From contig NZ_LGKP01000012.1 of NCBI RefSeq assembly GCF_001306135.1, forward strand, positions 186,001 through 250,000: a DNA stretch of 64,000 nt. The letters are read 5' to 3'. The notes beneath the pieces were generated by a model. That model was given only the letters and a program-made list of their open reading frames with translations. It searched no databases and was not told the origin of the DNA. The position numbers and the translations under genes are program-made. Positions 45,029 to 53,927 of this stretch are shown piece by piece. Each line of letters opens with the position of its first letter. Position 1 is the stretch's first letter. This stretch comes from Herpetosiphon geysericola. Lineage in GTDB: Bacteria > Chloroflexota > Chloroflexia > Chloroflexales > Herpetosiphonaceae.

Positions 45029-45850
45029 ATGCCTGCACAAATTCTTGATGTGGTGGTGGAACGCTTGCGGACGGTGGCTGGGGTCGAGGCTTTGGTGCTT
45101 GGTGGTTCGCGGGCACGAGGCACGCATCACGCCGAATCGGATTATGATATTGGGATTTATTATCGTAGCGCTTTGGATGTTGTGGCCTTGCAAAGCCATG
45201 CACAGGCGCTTGATGATTTGCAGCGCGAGCAACTGCTGACCGAAATCGGTGGTTGGGGGCCGTGGATTAACGGTGGTGGTTGGTTGACGATCCATGCTAT
45301 GCCTGTCGATTGGCTCTATCGCGATTTGAACAAGGTTGAGCAGGTGCTGGCTGCTTGCCAAGCGGGTCAAGTGACAATTGATTATCAGCCAGGCCATCCG
45401 CATGGCTTTGTTTCGGCGATTTATCTGGCTGAAGTGGCGCTTTGCGAGCCCTTGTATGATCCCCATTCGAGCGTGGCCAACCTCAAGCAACAGCTGCACA
45501 CCTACCCACCTACGTTACAAGCAGCATTCTTGGAGCGTTTTTGGGAAGCTGATTTTGCCCTCGCTAATGCGCGCAAAGCAGTGAAACACGGTGATTCGGC
45601 GTATATTGCAGGCTGTTGCTTTCGGTCGGTTATGGTCTTGACCCAAACACTTTTTGCGCTCAATCAGCAATATTGGATGAACGAAAAAGGATCGGTTGCG
45701 CTGGCAGGTGGATTTAAGCATGTGCCAACTGGCTATGATCAGCAGGTTGCGCGGATATTTAGCCTGCTTCAGCAGCAGCCCGAATCAATTGCCCAAGCCT
45801 TAGAGGAGTTAGAACGCTTGATTCGAGCAACAGCAGCTTTGTTGGATTAG
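45029..45850 (+). CDS. Nucleotidyltransferase-fold protein
   Basis: 273 residues. N-terminal NTase motif EALVLGGSRARGTHHAESDYDIGIYY (GGS plus DxD-type acidic pair S-D-Y-D), then AMPVDWLYRDL for the third acidic residue. The C-terminal half is helical (LQAAFLERFWEADFALANARKA, FRSVMVLTQTLFALNQQYW), as in kanamycin-type and DUF4037-like nucleotidyltransferases. Might adenylylate a small molecule or protein. AAAGGAGC precedes the ATG. Its stop overlaps the convergent gene by four bases. Confidence 0.83.
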   Translation: MPAQILDVVVERLRTVAGVEALVLGGSRARGTHHAESDYDIGIYYRSALDVVALQSHAQALDDLQREQLLTEIGGWGPWINGGGWLTIHAMPVDWLYRDLNKVEQVLAACQAGQVTIDYQPGHPHGFVSAIYLAEVALCEPLYDPHSSVANLKQQLHTYPPTLQAAFLERFWEADFALANARKAVKHGDSAYIAGCCFRSVMVLTQTLFALNQQYWMNEKGSVALAGGFKHVPTGYDQQVARIFSLLQQQPESIAQALEELERLIRATAALLD

Positions 45851-46662
45851 TTGGCTTGCAAGCCCTCAGCAACTTGCAAGAGTGTCGTTTGATCAAGTTT
45901 GTAGCTCTCAACGGTGATAATTTGACCGTTTTCTTCCCAGAGAATTAAGTTAACCGAGACCGTTTCGAGATTTTCTTGATAGATTGGGCCTTCCGAATTT
46001 TTGACATATAACGGAGCTTGCTCGATATATAAACCTGGTTTATTGCGCACCGTAATTTGGGTGGTGCTGGCAGCGCCAACGCTTAAGGTGCTTCCCTCCT
46101 CAAGGCTGCGCACCCAAACAGTGATTGAATCGGCTGCGCTTTCATTGAAATAGTAGCGTCCACTGTAGCCAGGTGTGGCGACGTAGCCTGCTGGTAGGTA
46201 AGTAGCATCGAATGGGCTTGCATCGCTGAGCACTGGTGGTGCAGCGGTTGCCTGATTTGGAATTGGTGGCTCCTCGGTAGCTGTGAACACTTGTTCAGCT
46301 TTTGTAGGCCCATTATTCACGGTCAACCAACCAATTTGGTGCAAAATTTGGCTTGCATAGCTGCGTAATGGCGGTACTGCCACAGTTGCCACAACGAGCG
46401 CCATAACGAGTGCTAAGCCGATGCGCAATTTCGATTTCAACATAAAACCTCCATACAGTGGTTTGCGATTGCCAAGCAGCTGCTGTACTTGTTTGGCGGT
46501 AGCCGCCTGCTGCGTGCTGTTTGGCTGCAAACCGATTTGGCCTAACTGTTGAGCTAGCTGAAGTAGGGCTTGATGATCAGCGTCAGCGGACGATGGTAGT
46601 TGACCAGTGCTGAGCAAATGGTCAACATCAGCATTAAATTGCTGGATTTGCTTGTCGATCAT
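45847..46662 (-). CDS. Membrane-anchored anti-sigma-like protein paired with ECF sigma factor
   Basis: 271 residues from ATG 46662, overlapping the sigma gene's stop by four bases. Cytoplasmic helical N terminus (MIDKQIQQFNADVDHLL...), a single membrane helix about 80-102 (LRIGLALVMALVVATVAVPPL), a Thr/Pro-rich spacer, and an external domain (FDATYLPAGYVATPGYSGRYYF...QITVRNKPGLYIEQAPLYVK) like DUF4367-type sensor domains. The order sigma then membrane protein is typical of sigma/anti-sigma pairs. No zinc HxxxCxxC motif is present, so the anti-sigma role is an inference. Confidence 0.72.
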   Translation of the reverse strand: MIDKQIQQFNADVDHLLSTGQLPSSADADHQALLQLAQQLGQIGLQPNSTQQAATAKQVQQLLGNRKPLYGGFMLKSKLRIGLALVMALVVATVAVPPLRSYASQILHQIGWLTVNNGPTKAEQVFTATEEPPIPNQATAAPPVLSDASPFDATYLPAGYVATPGYSGRYYFNESAADSITVWVRSLEEGSTLSVGAASTTQITVRNKPGLYIEQAPLYVKNSEGPIYQENLETVSVNLILWEENGQIITVESYKLDQTTLLQVAEGLQAN

Positions 46663-47207
46663 TGTTCGTATCCTGTATTTGGCAACCATTGGCGCAGGCG
46701 TTGCAGGCTGCGATAAAGCATCACGCCTACATTGCTTTCGCTATGGCCGGTAATTTCGGCAATTTGACGATTGTTGAGGCCCACCCCAAATTTCAAGGCA
46801 ATCACATCGCGTTCATGGGCTTTGAGTTTGCCCAAGGCTTGGTGCAGTTGCTGATGGGTTTCGCCGCGCACAGTATCGGCTAGCAAGTCGCTATTATCGG
46901 CAGCATGCTCACGAATAAAATCCAATGAGAGCCAACGTTGGCGACGTTGGCGCTGAAAATGGCTATCAACACAGTGGCGGGCGATGCCAAAAATCCACGC
47001 GCCGAGCGAGCCACGCTCAGGCCGATAGGTTTCGATCCGGGTCATTGCCCGTTCAAAGGTATGGGCAACGAGATCATCACTGATGCTCGGGTCGCGTACG
47101 CGATAGCCAATATAACGATAAATTGCCGGGTAATGTTGTGCGTACAGTTCGCCAAAATCAATTTGGGTTGTGCTTGTATCAAGCGTTGGTTGCTGAATCC
47201 TAATCAT
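46659..47207 (-). CDS. RNA polymerase ECF-type sigma factor
   Basis: 182 residues from ATG 47207, five bases after GAGG; an upstream start at 47231 adds MRQISEAV. Region 2: YAQHYPAIYRYIGYRVRDPS, DDLVAHTFERAMTRIETYR, GSLGAWIFGIARHCVDSHFQ. Region 4: LKAHERDVIALKFGVGLNNR, EITGHSESNVGVMLYRSLQR. Directs core polymerase to a small regulon. Translationally coupled to the membrane protein downstream. Confidence 0.93.
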   Translation of the reverse strand: MIRIQQPTLDTSTTQIDFGELYAQHYPAIYRYIGYRVRDPSISDDLVAHTFERAMTRIETYRPERGSLGAWIFGIARHCVDSHFQRQRRQRWLSLDFIREHAADNSDLLADTVRGETHQQLHQALGKLKAHERDVIALKFGVGLNNRQIAEITGHSESNVGVMLYRSLQRLRQWLPNTGYEQ

Positions 47208-47269
47208 TACTGCCTCACTTATCTGACGCACTTAAACTACACTCAAGCAGCAAAAGTATTACAAGCAAT

Positions 47270-47450
47270 GTTTAAATTGAGGGATCAGGGATGAGCAGTC
47301 AGGGGTCAAGCACGGATTGCATCTAGGCTATCGGCTATTGACTTCATCCCTCATAATTCATCCTTCTGACTTTTGCCTTCTGCCTTTTGACTTTTGATGG
47401 GTGTTCGGTAAGCTTTTAACCACGAAGAACACGAAGCGCACGAAGTTATA
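47270..47450. repeat. Family A intergenic repeat mosaic, locus 7
   Basis: GAGGGATCAGGGATGAGCAG, TAGGCTATCGGCTATTGAC, CATCCCTCATAATTCATCC, the TGACTTTTGCCTTCTGCC word series and CCACGAAGAACACGAAGCGC. No gene. Confidence 0.82.
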
Positions 47451-47482
47451 TTGCTTTGTGGCTTATTGTATGGAGCATCAGC

Positions 47483-48982
47483 ATGGCATATGTACTTGGT
47501 TATGACATTTCGACGACGGCGACCAAGGCCCTGTTAATGGATCAACAAGGCGCGGTGGTGGCAATTGGTCAGGCGACCTACGAGTATGCAACGCCGCGCC
47601 CGTTGTGGAGCGAGCAAGCGCCGCATTTGTGGTGGCAGGCTTGTTGCGAAAGCACCCAAGAGGTCTTGGCTAAAGCAGGCGTAGCAGCCAATGAAATTGT
47701 GGCAATTGGCTTAGCGGGCCAAATGCATGGCCTTGTTTTGCTCGATCAAGCTGGTGAGGTGTTACGCCCAGCCTTGCTTTGGAACGATCAGCGTACTGCT
47801 GAGCAGTGCGAGCAAATTACCCAGCGGCTTGGCGCCCAACGCCTGATCGAATTGACTGGCAATCGCGCATTAACGGGCTTTACTGCGCCCAAAATTTTGT
47901 GGGTGCAGCAGCACGAGCCAGAGCTGTATGCCCAAATTGCCCATATTTTGTTGCCCAAAGATTATGTGCGCTATTGTATGACTGGTGAGTTTGCCAGCGA
48001 TGTTTCCGATAGTGCAGGCACGCTGTTGTTGGATGTGCGCAGCCGCCAATGGTCGGCGGAAGTAGCGCAGGCACTTGAGGTCGAGCTTGCGTGGTTGCCG
48101 CGTTTGTTTGAAGGCCCTTCGGTTACTGGCCAATTACATGCCGAGGCTGCCGCAGCTTTGGGTTTGGTGGCTGGCATTCCGGTCGTTGGCGGTGGCGGCG
48201 ATCAAGCGGCTAATGCAGTGGGAACTGGCGTGGTTGAAGCTGGCAGCATTGCGCTAAGCCTTGGTACTTCGGGCGTAGTCTTTGGGGCAACAGCCAGCCC
48301 AATTATCGAGCCAGAAGGCCGCTTGCACGCTTTTTGTCATGCAGTGCCTGGGCGCTGGCACTTAATGGGCGTGATGCTGAGCGCTGCTGGTAGTTTGCGC
48401 TGGTATCACGATACCTTTGCCCCACAATTAAGCTACGATCAATTGCTCGAGCCTGCCGAACAGGTAGCGGTTGGCAGCGCTGGCTTGTTCTTTGCTCCCT
48501 ATTTGACTGGTGAACGCACGCCGCACCCCGACCCCTTGGCCCGTGGTGGTTTTATTGGCTTGACTGTGCGCCATAGCCAAGCGCACCTTACCCGCTCGGT
48601 GCTCGAAGGTGTGGCTTTTGGGTTGCGCGATAGCCTTCAATTAATGAGCCAAGCTGGAATCGGTACCATTGGTGCGATTCGGGCTTCTGGTGGAGGCACG
48701 CGCAATCGCTTGTGGCGGCAAATTTTGGCCGATGTGCTAGGTGCACCCTTGGTTGGGGTGAGTACGACCGAGGGGGCTGCTTATGGTGCTGCTTTGTTGG
48801 CGGCGGTTGGTGCTGGCTGGTTTAGCGATGTTGATCAAGCAGTCGCGGCGACTGTGCGCTTGAGCGACCCTACCGAGCCAAGCGCCGACCAAGCGCGCTA
48901 TGCAGAATTATATGCAACCTATCGGGCAATTTATCCTGCGTTGCAACCATTGTATCCAGCCTTGGCAGCAGCCGAAGCCTAA
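47483..48982 (+). CDS. xylB: Xylulokinase
   Basis: 499 residues from ATG 47483, eight bases after GGAG. FGGY-family kinase: YVLGYDISTTATKALLMDQ, IGLAGQMHGLVLLDQAG with PALLWNDQRTAEQ, VGGGGDQAANAVGTGVV, and the family signature region IRASGGGTRNRLWRQILADV. The AGQMHG and WNDQR forms are those of XylB. It phosphorylates D-xylulose for the pentose phosphate pathway. No xylA or regulator is adjacent; a terminator follows. Confidence 0.9.
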   Translation: MAYVLGYDISTTATKALLMDQQGAVVAIGQATYEYATPRPLWSEQAPHLWWQACCESTQEVLAKAGVAANEIVAIGLAGQMHGLVLLDQAGEVLRPALLWNDQRTAEQCEQITQRLGAQRLIELTGNRALTGFTAPKILWVQQHEPELYAQIAHILLPKDYVRYCMTGEFASDVSDSAGTLLLDVRSRQWSAEVAQALEVELAWLPRLFEGPSVTGQLHAEAAAALGLVAGIPVVGGGGDQAANAVGTGVVEAGSIALSLGTSGVVFGATASPIIEPEGRLHAFCHAVPGRWHLMGVMLSAAGSLRWYHDTFAPQLSYDQLLEPAEQVAVGSAGLFFAPYLTGERTPHPDPLARGGFIGLTVRHSQAHLTRSVLEGVAFGLRDSLQLMSQAGIGTIGAIRASGGGTRNRLWRQILADVLGAPLVGVSTTEGAAYGAALLAAVGAGWFSDVDQAVAATVRLSDPTEPSADQARYAELYATYRAIYPALQPLYPALAAAEA

Positions 48983-49000
48983 ACCTATTAAGTTTGATTT

Positions 49001-49033
49001 GCGCTGCCTGAGCTTCAAGCAGCGCAGCTTTTT
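49001..49033 (+). terminator. Intrinsic terminator after xylB
   Basis: GCGCTGC / GCAGCGC stem with an 11-base loop, followed by AGCTTTTT. It reaches into the 3' end of the convergent gene. Confidence 0.75.
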
Positions 49034-49478
49034 AATAGCGTATTTTGTTGCGATTGGGAATAATCATTAATACGATCATGCCCAAAACCCCTAAGATTGA
49101 GATTAAACCCAGCCATGGCGAATAGCCCTTGCTCTTGGTTGAAAAGCACCATGCAGTGACCCACGCAACTGTGCCAAGCACAAAAAAGATGCTCGAAACA
49201 ATAGGATCGCTACTGCCAGCATTGGTATTGAGCAGCAACCCACCAATAATAATCGCCACAATACACAATCCAAAGGCAATATTCGAACGCCGTCGATCAA
49301 TTTTGGGATCGGTCTGCAGTATATTCGGCACATAATAGGGCGCTTGCGGTTGATACTGGGCTTGGTATGGGTTTTGGCCATAGGGCGCTTGCGGCTGATA
49401 CTGGCCTTGATTAGGATCTTGGTAGTTTGGTTGGTTGTTGGGTGGAGTTGACGGGTAGTAATTAGGCTGGTTACTCAT
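49032..49478 (-). CDS. Small membrane protein with Pro/Gln/Tyr-rich N terminus
   Basis: 148 residues from ATG 49478, seven bases after GGAG. Residues 1-55 are low complexity with two QYQPQAPY repeats. Then three membrane helices (IAFGLCIVAIIIGGLLL, IVSSIFFVLGTVAWVTAWCF, WLGLISILGVLGMIVLMIIP). The tail is basic. Not recognised; similar Q/P/Y-rich-plus-helix proteins are common in Gram-positive and Chloroflexota genomes. Confidence 0.7.
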   Translation of the reverse strand: MSNQPNYYPSTPPNNQPNYQDPNQGQYQPQAPYGQNPYQAQYQPQAPYYVPNILQTDPKIDRRRSNIAFGLCIVAIIIGGLLLNTNAGSSDPIVSSIFFVLGTVAWVTAWCFSTKSKGYSPWLGLISILGVLGMIVLMIIPNRNKIRY

Positions 49479-49577
49479 CATTATTCTCCTCAAAAGACGA
49501 ATGGCTGACTATAGCATTGTTGCGTTGCCAAACTAATCCCAGTTAGTGTTGATTGTAGGCGCTATCTTTTTCGGGAC

Positions 49578-49860
49578 GATAGTTTGGGAGTTGGGGATTG
49601 GGTGTTGGGGATCGGGGATCGGAATTGAGAAAAGACATAGTGGGGTTTTTGACCACGAAGAACACGAAGAGCACGAAGCAATGAACATTATTTTAGCCAC
49701 AGATTGCCCAGATTATTTTGATGACGTTCCCATAGCCCTTTATGTTCTGTGCCGCTGCGTTAAACATTAATGTGCGAAGCGCACGAAGGGCTATCGGCTA
49801 TAGGGTGTTGGCTATTGGCTTTGATAACATTCATCCCTCATCCTTCATCCCTCGTCCCTG
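49578..49860. repeat. Family A intergenic repeat mosaic, locus 8
   Basis: TTGGGGATTGGGTGTTGGGG, ACCACGAAGAACACGAAGAG, TTTTAGCCACAGATTGCCC, GCCGCTGCGTTAAACATTAA, CGAAGCGCACGAAGGGCTAT and CATCCCTCATCCTTCATCCC words fill most of the 480-base spacer. No gene. Confidence 0.83.
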
Positions 49861-49959
49861 TGCCAATGGACAGGCCCTTGCTCCATCTTGCTATTGATCG
49901 TTTACCAGCTCTAACTCGTTATAGTGAAGGCTGCACATAACTTTGCTTGGGAGGCAATG

Positions 49960-50586
49960 ATGTTAATTGGGGTTTTAGGTGCTGGCAAGGTTGGTCAATT
50001 ATTTTGTGAATTGCTGGTTGAACGTGGGCATCAGGTTTTGTTGGCAAACTCGCGTGGTCCAGCCTCGTTGCAACCACTCATCGAGCAACTTGGGCCGCAG
50101 GTTACGGCGGTTACGCCAAGCGAATTGCAACAGGCTGAAATGATTATGTTGGTCGTGCGCTGGCAGCATATTCCAGCAGCCTTAGAGCCTTTGGCTGCTT
50201 ATCAAGGCATATTAGTTGACGTAATCAATAATCGCTTTGGGCCAAAGTCAGGCGATTTTTACGATTTGGCTGGGCGTGGCTCAAGCGAAATTGTGGCTGA
50301 ACTCTTGCCGCAATCACGTTTGGTCAAGGCCTTTAATCATCAGCCATTTGCCGATTTAGCCCATTTGCAGGCAACGCCAACGCCCAAAGCCTTGTTTGTG
50401 GCAAGCGATGATCCCGCGGCCAAACAGGTTGTGATTAAATTGATCGAAGCCTTGGGCGCAACTGCCATGGATTTGGGCAACTTGCGCGAAGGCGGGCGGT
50501 TGTTCTCAACTGGAACAGGGCCGTTGGCTGGCCATGGTCGGGTTTTGAGCGTGGCGGAGGCAGAGGCGATTTTAGCTCAGCAGTAG
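49960..50586 (+). CDS. NAD(P)-binding F420-dependent-reductase-like protein
   Basis: 208 residues from ATG 49960 (GGGAGG upstream; an ATG at 49957 is adjacent). N-terminal Rossmann motif MLIGVLGAGKVGQLFCELLVERG, then VLLANSRGP for the NADP phosphate, VKAFNHQPFADL and ASDDPAAKQVVIKLIEALG. The order matches NADP oxidoreductases of the F420-binding (Fno/NpdG-like) group. Whether this organism makes F420 cannot be told from this window. Soluble. A strong terminator follows. Confidence 0.82.
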   Translation: MLIGVLGAGKVGQLFCELLVERGHQVLLANSRGPASLQPLIEQLGPQVTAVTPSELQQAEMIMLVVRWQHIPAALEPLAAYQGILVDVINNRFGPKSGDFYDLAGRGSSEIVAELLPQSRLVKAFNHQPFADLAHLQATPTPKALFVASDDPAAKQVVIKLIEALGATAMDLGNLREGGRLFSTGTGPLAGHGRVLSVAEAEAILAQQ

Positions 50587-50606
50587 GTTTCGTTCGTAAT
50601 AGCAGC

Positions 50607-50639
50607 AACCCCTCGTCCTTTTTTGGCGAGGGGTTTTTT
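50607..50639 (+). terminator. Intrinsic terminator
   Basis: AACCCCTCG / CGAGGGGTT stem with an 11-base loop, then TTTTT. Confidence 0.87.
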
Positions 50640-50650
50640 AGTTTAGTCGG

Positions 50651-51100
50651 TTATCGATCGTAGTCGGATTTTTGTTTACATGGTGGTTTTTGATAAATTC
50701 GGAAATTTTTGCGCATCAGCACTTTAACTTCACGAGTTTTGATTGTGCCATGAATAGTTATAACCATACCTGTACATAGTGAATAAGTCGTTTGTTTAAT
50801 TTGTGAGTTTTCAATCTCTGGTTGTGCTACTACAAGTTGAGTTGCAAAACTCTGCGCATACCATGCGAAGGTTTCGTCGATGCTGCTTGCGCTGGTAAAG
50901 CTGGCCTGATGTTGGTTTGATGTTTCGCTATAGCTTACTTGGCCGATTCGCTGCGGATATAGCGGGTAGGGCTGCCAATCAATCTTCCAATTATTGAGAT
51001 CTACTCCAAAAATGATGCATAAAAGTATAACTCCCATACCGAGAATAATCCCGCCGCCGCCAATTATCTCAGAGATGGTGTGCTCGCGTAATGGCTTCAT
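50651..51100 (-). CDS. Single-pass membrane hypothetical protein
   Basis: 149 residues. Short cytoplasmic N terminus, one helix (IIGGGGIILGMGVILLCIIF), then an external domain with two Cys (SLCTGMVIT, KPPCKQK). Contains SSIDETFAWYAQSFATQLVV. Not recognised; may be a small lipid- or envelope-associated protein. Convergent with the F420-like gene across the terminator. Confidence 0.6.
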   Translation of the reverse strand: MKPLREHTISEIIGGGGIILGMGVILLCIIFGVDLNNWKIDWQPYPLYPQRIGQVSYSETSNQHQASFTSASSIDETFAWYAQSFATQLVVAQPEIENSQIKQTTYSLCTGMVITIHGTIKTREVKVLMRKNFRIYQKPPCKQKSDYDR

Positions 51101-51280
51101 CTAAATCACCTTTATCAATTATTGGGCTATTTGAAACAACAAACATTGCTGATTGCTCTGGATATTTGACGCATTGTACGAGTCTACGAGTGATCAGGTG
51201 GCATGCCGTGCTGAGTCTATTAAGCTAATCTAAAGAATATGTCTCAAATCTTTTTCTAAAATTTTTAGTAAAAAAACAAC
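51101..51280. other. Spacer with no recognised element
   Basis: AT-rich sequence between divergent genes and upstream of the importer promoter; nothing else seen. Confidence 0.5.
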
Positions 51281-51308
51281 TTGACATTTAGAGCAATTCT
51301 TCTATAAT
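51281..51308 (+). promoter_or_regulatory. Consensus sigma-70 promoter of the second importer operon
   Basis: TTGACA (51281-51286), 16-base spacer, TATAAT (51303-51308), both hexamers perfect. The predicted start near 51315 gives a leader of about 395 bases before the lipoprotein ATG at 51709. Confidence 0.75.
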
Positions 51309-51314
51309 AAGCAC

Positions 51315-51708
51315 AAATTTCAATAGCTCTTCAGTGAATTTCACGTTTGCGGGACATTTAGCGACTATGGCAGTGCTAAATCGGCGGTTATCGGCTTGAG
51401 AGACCGGTCTATCGCTCATAATAAAACTGCAATAGCCTCCAGGGAACTTATTTTCTTTACTAAAAAAAGTAGTTAATCTCCCACCTAAATGTTTGGCAAC
51501 CACGACCCAGCATGCACCTGCTTGCTTCGACAACGGCATCAGAAGCACCTATCTAGCTAGCTTCTCGGTTGGAACAGGCTTGTGAGAATGATCAAGTTTG
51601 ATTGTCTCTAGCTAAGGAGGCTCATCGACGATCGAATTAGCAACCCAAACGCTTAACATTGTAGTACGTCGTTTTGGATTCAATTTGCTCAAAGAAGAGG
51701 AAATTCCC
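51315..51708 (+). other. Long untranslated leader of the second importer operon
   Basis: No gene is supported on either strand. The leader holds the palindrome AGACCGGTCT (51401-51410) inside a larger potential fold (GGTTATCGGC...GGTCTATCGC) and other short inverted repeats. No known riboswitch class was recognised. Confidence 0.45.
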
Positions 51709-53775
51709 ATGGTAAAGAAGCCAAAAAACTTGTGGGGCCTGATTGCGCTCCTGATTCTCGTTTTGCCAATCCTCGCAGCCTGTGGCGGTGCCGCCTCAAC
51801 TGCAACCACGACCGGTTCAACCCAAGCCACTCCTGCTAGCGATGCTTCAGCTACGACTGCCCCAACCGCTGGCACCGATGTCCAAGCTTCTCCTGCTAGT
51901 ACCGATGTCAAAGATGTAACCGTCACCTTGCCTTTCCAACAAGGTGGGATTACCAGCCTTGACCATGCGTACTGGTCAGCTCAATTGTTTGTCTCACAAG
52001 GGGTTGTGTTTGAAGGCTTGTATGGCTACGATCAACAGTTGAACATCGTGCCAAAAATTGCCGAAAGCGCTACGCCTTCAGCAGATAACACAGTTTGGAC
52101 GATTAAGCTCCGCAAAGATAAAAAATGGTCGAACGGCGACCCCGTTACCGCTAAAGATTTCTATGCTGCTTGGGTTCGCGCAGCTGGCCCAGAATTGAAA
52201 GATGCTCCAATGTGGGCAGGCATGATGGGCTATGTCAAAAATGGCTATGCTTTCAAAGCTGGTGCAGTTGGGGTTGATGAAGTCGGCTTCAAATTGGTCG
52301 ACGATTACACCATCGAAGTTACCTTGAGCCAGCCGAATGCTGCCTTCATTAACTTCTTGCCAGTGATGAACGCCATGCCAATCAACGCCAAGAGCTTGGA
52401 AGCAAACCCCAGCGATTGGTTCGACCCCAAGAACGCTGTCTACAACGGCCCATACGTTGTTGAATCGTGGGTCAGCGGCGGCGATATTGTGCTCAAGCGC
52501 AACCCCAATTATGTTGGCGATGGCATTGGCAACGTAGGCACGATTGTGTTGCGCCCATACGCCGATGCAAACGCCCGCTTACAAGCCTTCGAAAACCAAG
52601 AAATCCAATTCACCTTCCTTGAAGATGCCAGCCAATTGGCCTACGCTCAAGGCAACCCCGACATCAAAGACAACATCAAGAGCGAAGAAAACCCAATCGT
52701 TTGGAAGGGTATCGAATACAACCGCTCATTAGATGCTGGTCCATTGCAAGATGTGCGGGTGCGCCAAGCATTTGCCTTGTCAATCGACAAAAAAGCCATC
52801 ACCGACCAAATTTTGAAGGGCTTGGCTGTGCCAACCGACACCTTCAACAGCGATGTGCGAGTCAAGGATAAAGTGAAGAGCTTGAGCTACGATGTAGCCA
52901 AGGCCAAGCAATTGCTGGCCGAAGCTGGCTATCCAGATGGCGCTGGCTTCCCAGAATTGACCTTCTATGCTCCACCATCAAACGACCCCCAAATGCCTTG
53001 GATCGAAGCCGTCGTCAAGATGTGGCAAGATAACTTGGGCGTCAAGGTTGTGATTCAAAACAACGAAGGTCCAGTCTATTCAAACATCCAATGGGCAAAC
53101 TACAACAAAGATATTCAACCAGGCTTCGCCACCCTTGGCGGCCCAATGAACTGGTTCCAACCACTCGACTTGACCTTGGCTACCAACCACATTTGGTATT
53201 TCATGGATTACAAAGAAGGTGGCATGGCCAAGTACGCTGAATATCAAACCCAAATTGATGCTGTGAGCAGCACCGAAGCCGTTGGCGATTGGGCTGCTTT
53301 GACCACCCGCGCCGAAGCTGCTTGGGCTAAGCGCCAAGAAATTAACAAAATCGAAGAGCCAGAAATGGCCAAAATCTCGGCGAAAGCTGCCGCTGCCCCA
53401 AGCTTCAAAGAGCAATGGGATGCAATCAACGAACGCTTTACCGCTGCTAAAGACGACGCTGAAAAACTGACCGCCTACAAAGATGGCTTGTTGTTGCTCT
53501 TGAAGGAAGAACAAGACTCAACGTGGTATGATTATCGTACCGACGAAAACAAACAAGCCCAACGCTTGATGTTGAAATTGGCTGGCCAAACCCTCGACGA
53601 AGCTTGGGAAACCTTGCCCGCAATTCAACAATTGGCAATCGACTCAGCGTGGATGATCCCCATCTACTACGACAAGTTGTACTACGCAACCGATGCACGC
53701 CTCTCAGGGATTGTGATTAACAAACTGGCTTGGGGCGGGATCTTCCAATATCAATATTTACAGTGGACTGAATAA
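51709..53775 (+). CDS. ABC transporter substrate-binding lipoprotein, SBP family 5
   Basis: 688 residues from ATG 51709 (GAGGAA upstream; a TTG at 51685 is in frame). Lipobox LAAC (C25), Thr/Ala/Ser linker, then family 5 features: SQGVVFEGLYGYDQQLNIVP, NTVWTIKLRKDKKWSNGDPV, NGPYVVESWVSGGDIVLKRN, DVRVRQAFALSIDKKAI. About 100 residues longer than the other binding protein in this window, with an inserted helical stretch around 540-600. The GH5 enzyme at the end of the cluster suggests an oligosaccharide ligand, as known for some family 5 proteins. Confidence 0.9.
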   Translation: MVKKPKNLWGLIALLILVLPILAACGGAASTATTTGSTQATPASDASATTAPTAGTDVQASPASTDVKDVTVTLPFQQGGITSLDHAYWSAQLFVSQGVVFEGLYGYDQQLNIVPKIAESATPSADNTVWTIKLRKDKKWSNGDPVTAKDFYAAWVRAAGPELKDAPMWAGMMGYVKNGYAFKAGAVGVDEVGFKLVDDYTIEVTLSQPNAAFINFLPVMNAMPINAKSLEANPSDWFDPKNAVYNGPYVVESWVSGGDIVLKRNPNYVGDGIGNVGTIVLRPYADANARLQAFENQEIQFTFLEDASQLAYAQGNPDIKDNIKSEENPIVWKGIEYNRSLDAGPLQDVRVRQAFALSIDKKAITDQILKGLAVPTDTFNSDVRVKDKVKSLSYDVAKAKQLLAEAGYPDGAGFPELTFYAPPSNDPQMPWIEAVVKMWQDNLGVKVVIQNNEGPVYSNIQWANYNKDIQPGFATLGGPMNWFQPLDLTLATNHIWYFMDYKEGGMAKYAEYQTQIDAVSSTEAVGDWAALTTRAEAAWAKRQEINKIEEPEMAKISAKAAAAPSFKEQWDAINERFTAAKDDAEKLTAYKDGLLLLLKEEQDSTWYDYRTDENKQAQRLMLKLAGQTLDEAWETLPAIQQLAIDSAWMIPIYYDKLYYATDARLSGIVINKLAWGGIFQYQYLQWTE

Positions 53776-53784
53776 GTTTGGCGC

Positions 53785-53816
53785 AACTGGCGGGTGTAGA
53801 ACAACACCCGCCAGTT
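53785..53816 (+). promoter_or_regulatory. Stable hairpin between second binding protein and permease genes
   Basis: AACTGGCGGGTGT / ACACCCGCCAGTT, 13 perfect pairs around AGAACA, without a U-run; same position as the hairpin in the first importer operon but unrelated in sequence. Confidence 0.65.
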
Positions 53817-53927
53817 ACCACCACTGCACGCATTCTTCCTGACACACGGCAGTAAGAGTTGATCGCCGGCTCTGCCATGATGGAATGCACTGTTGATTAC
53901 TTGTCATTTAGCAATGGTAGGGTCGTT

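Noticed and set aside
51288-51548. 86-codon open frame on the minus strand in the importer leader
   Set aside because: Overlaps the consensus promoter and leader, with no motif and poor composition; treated as chance.
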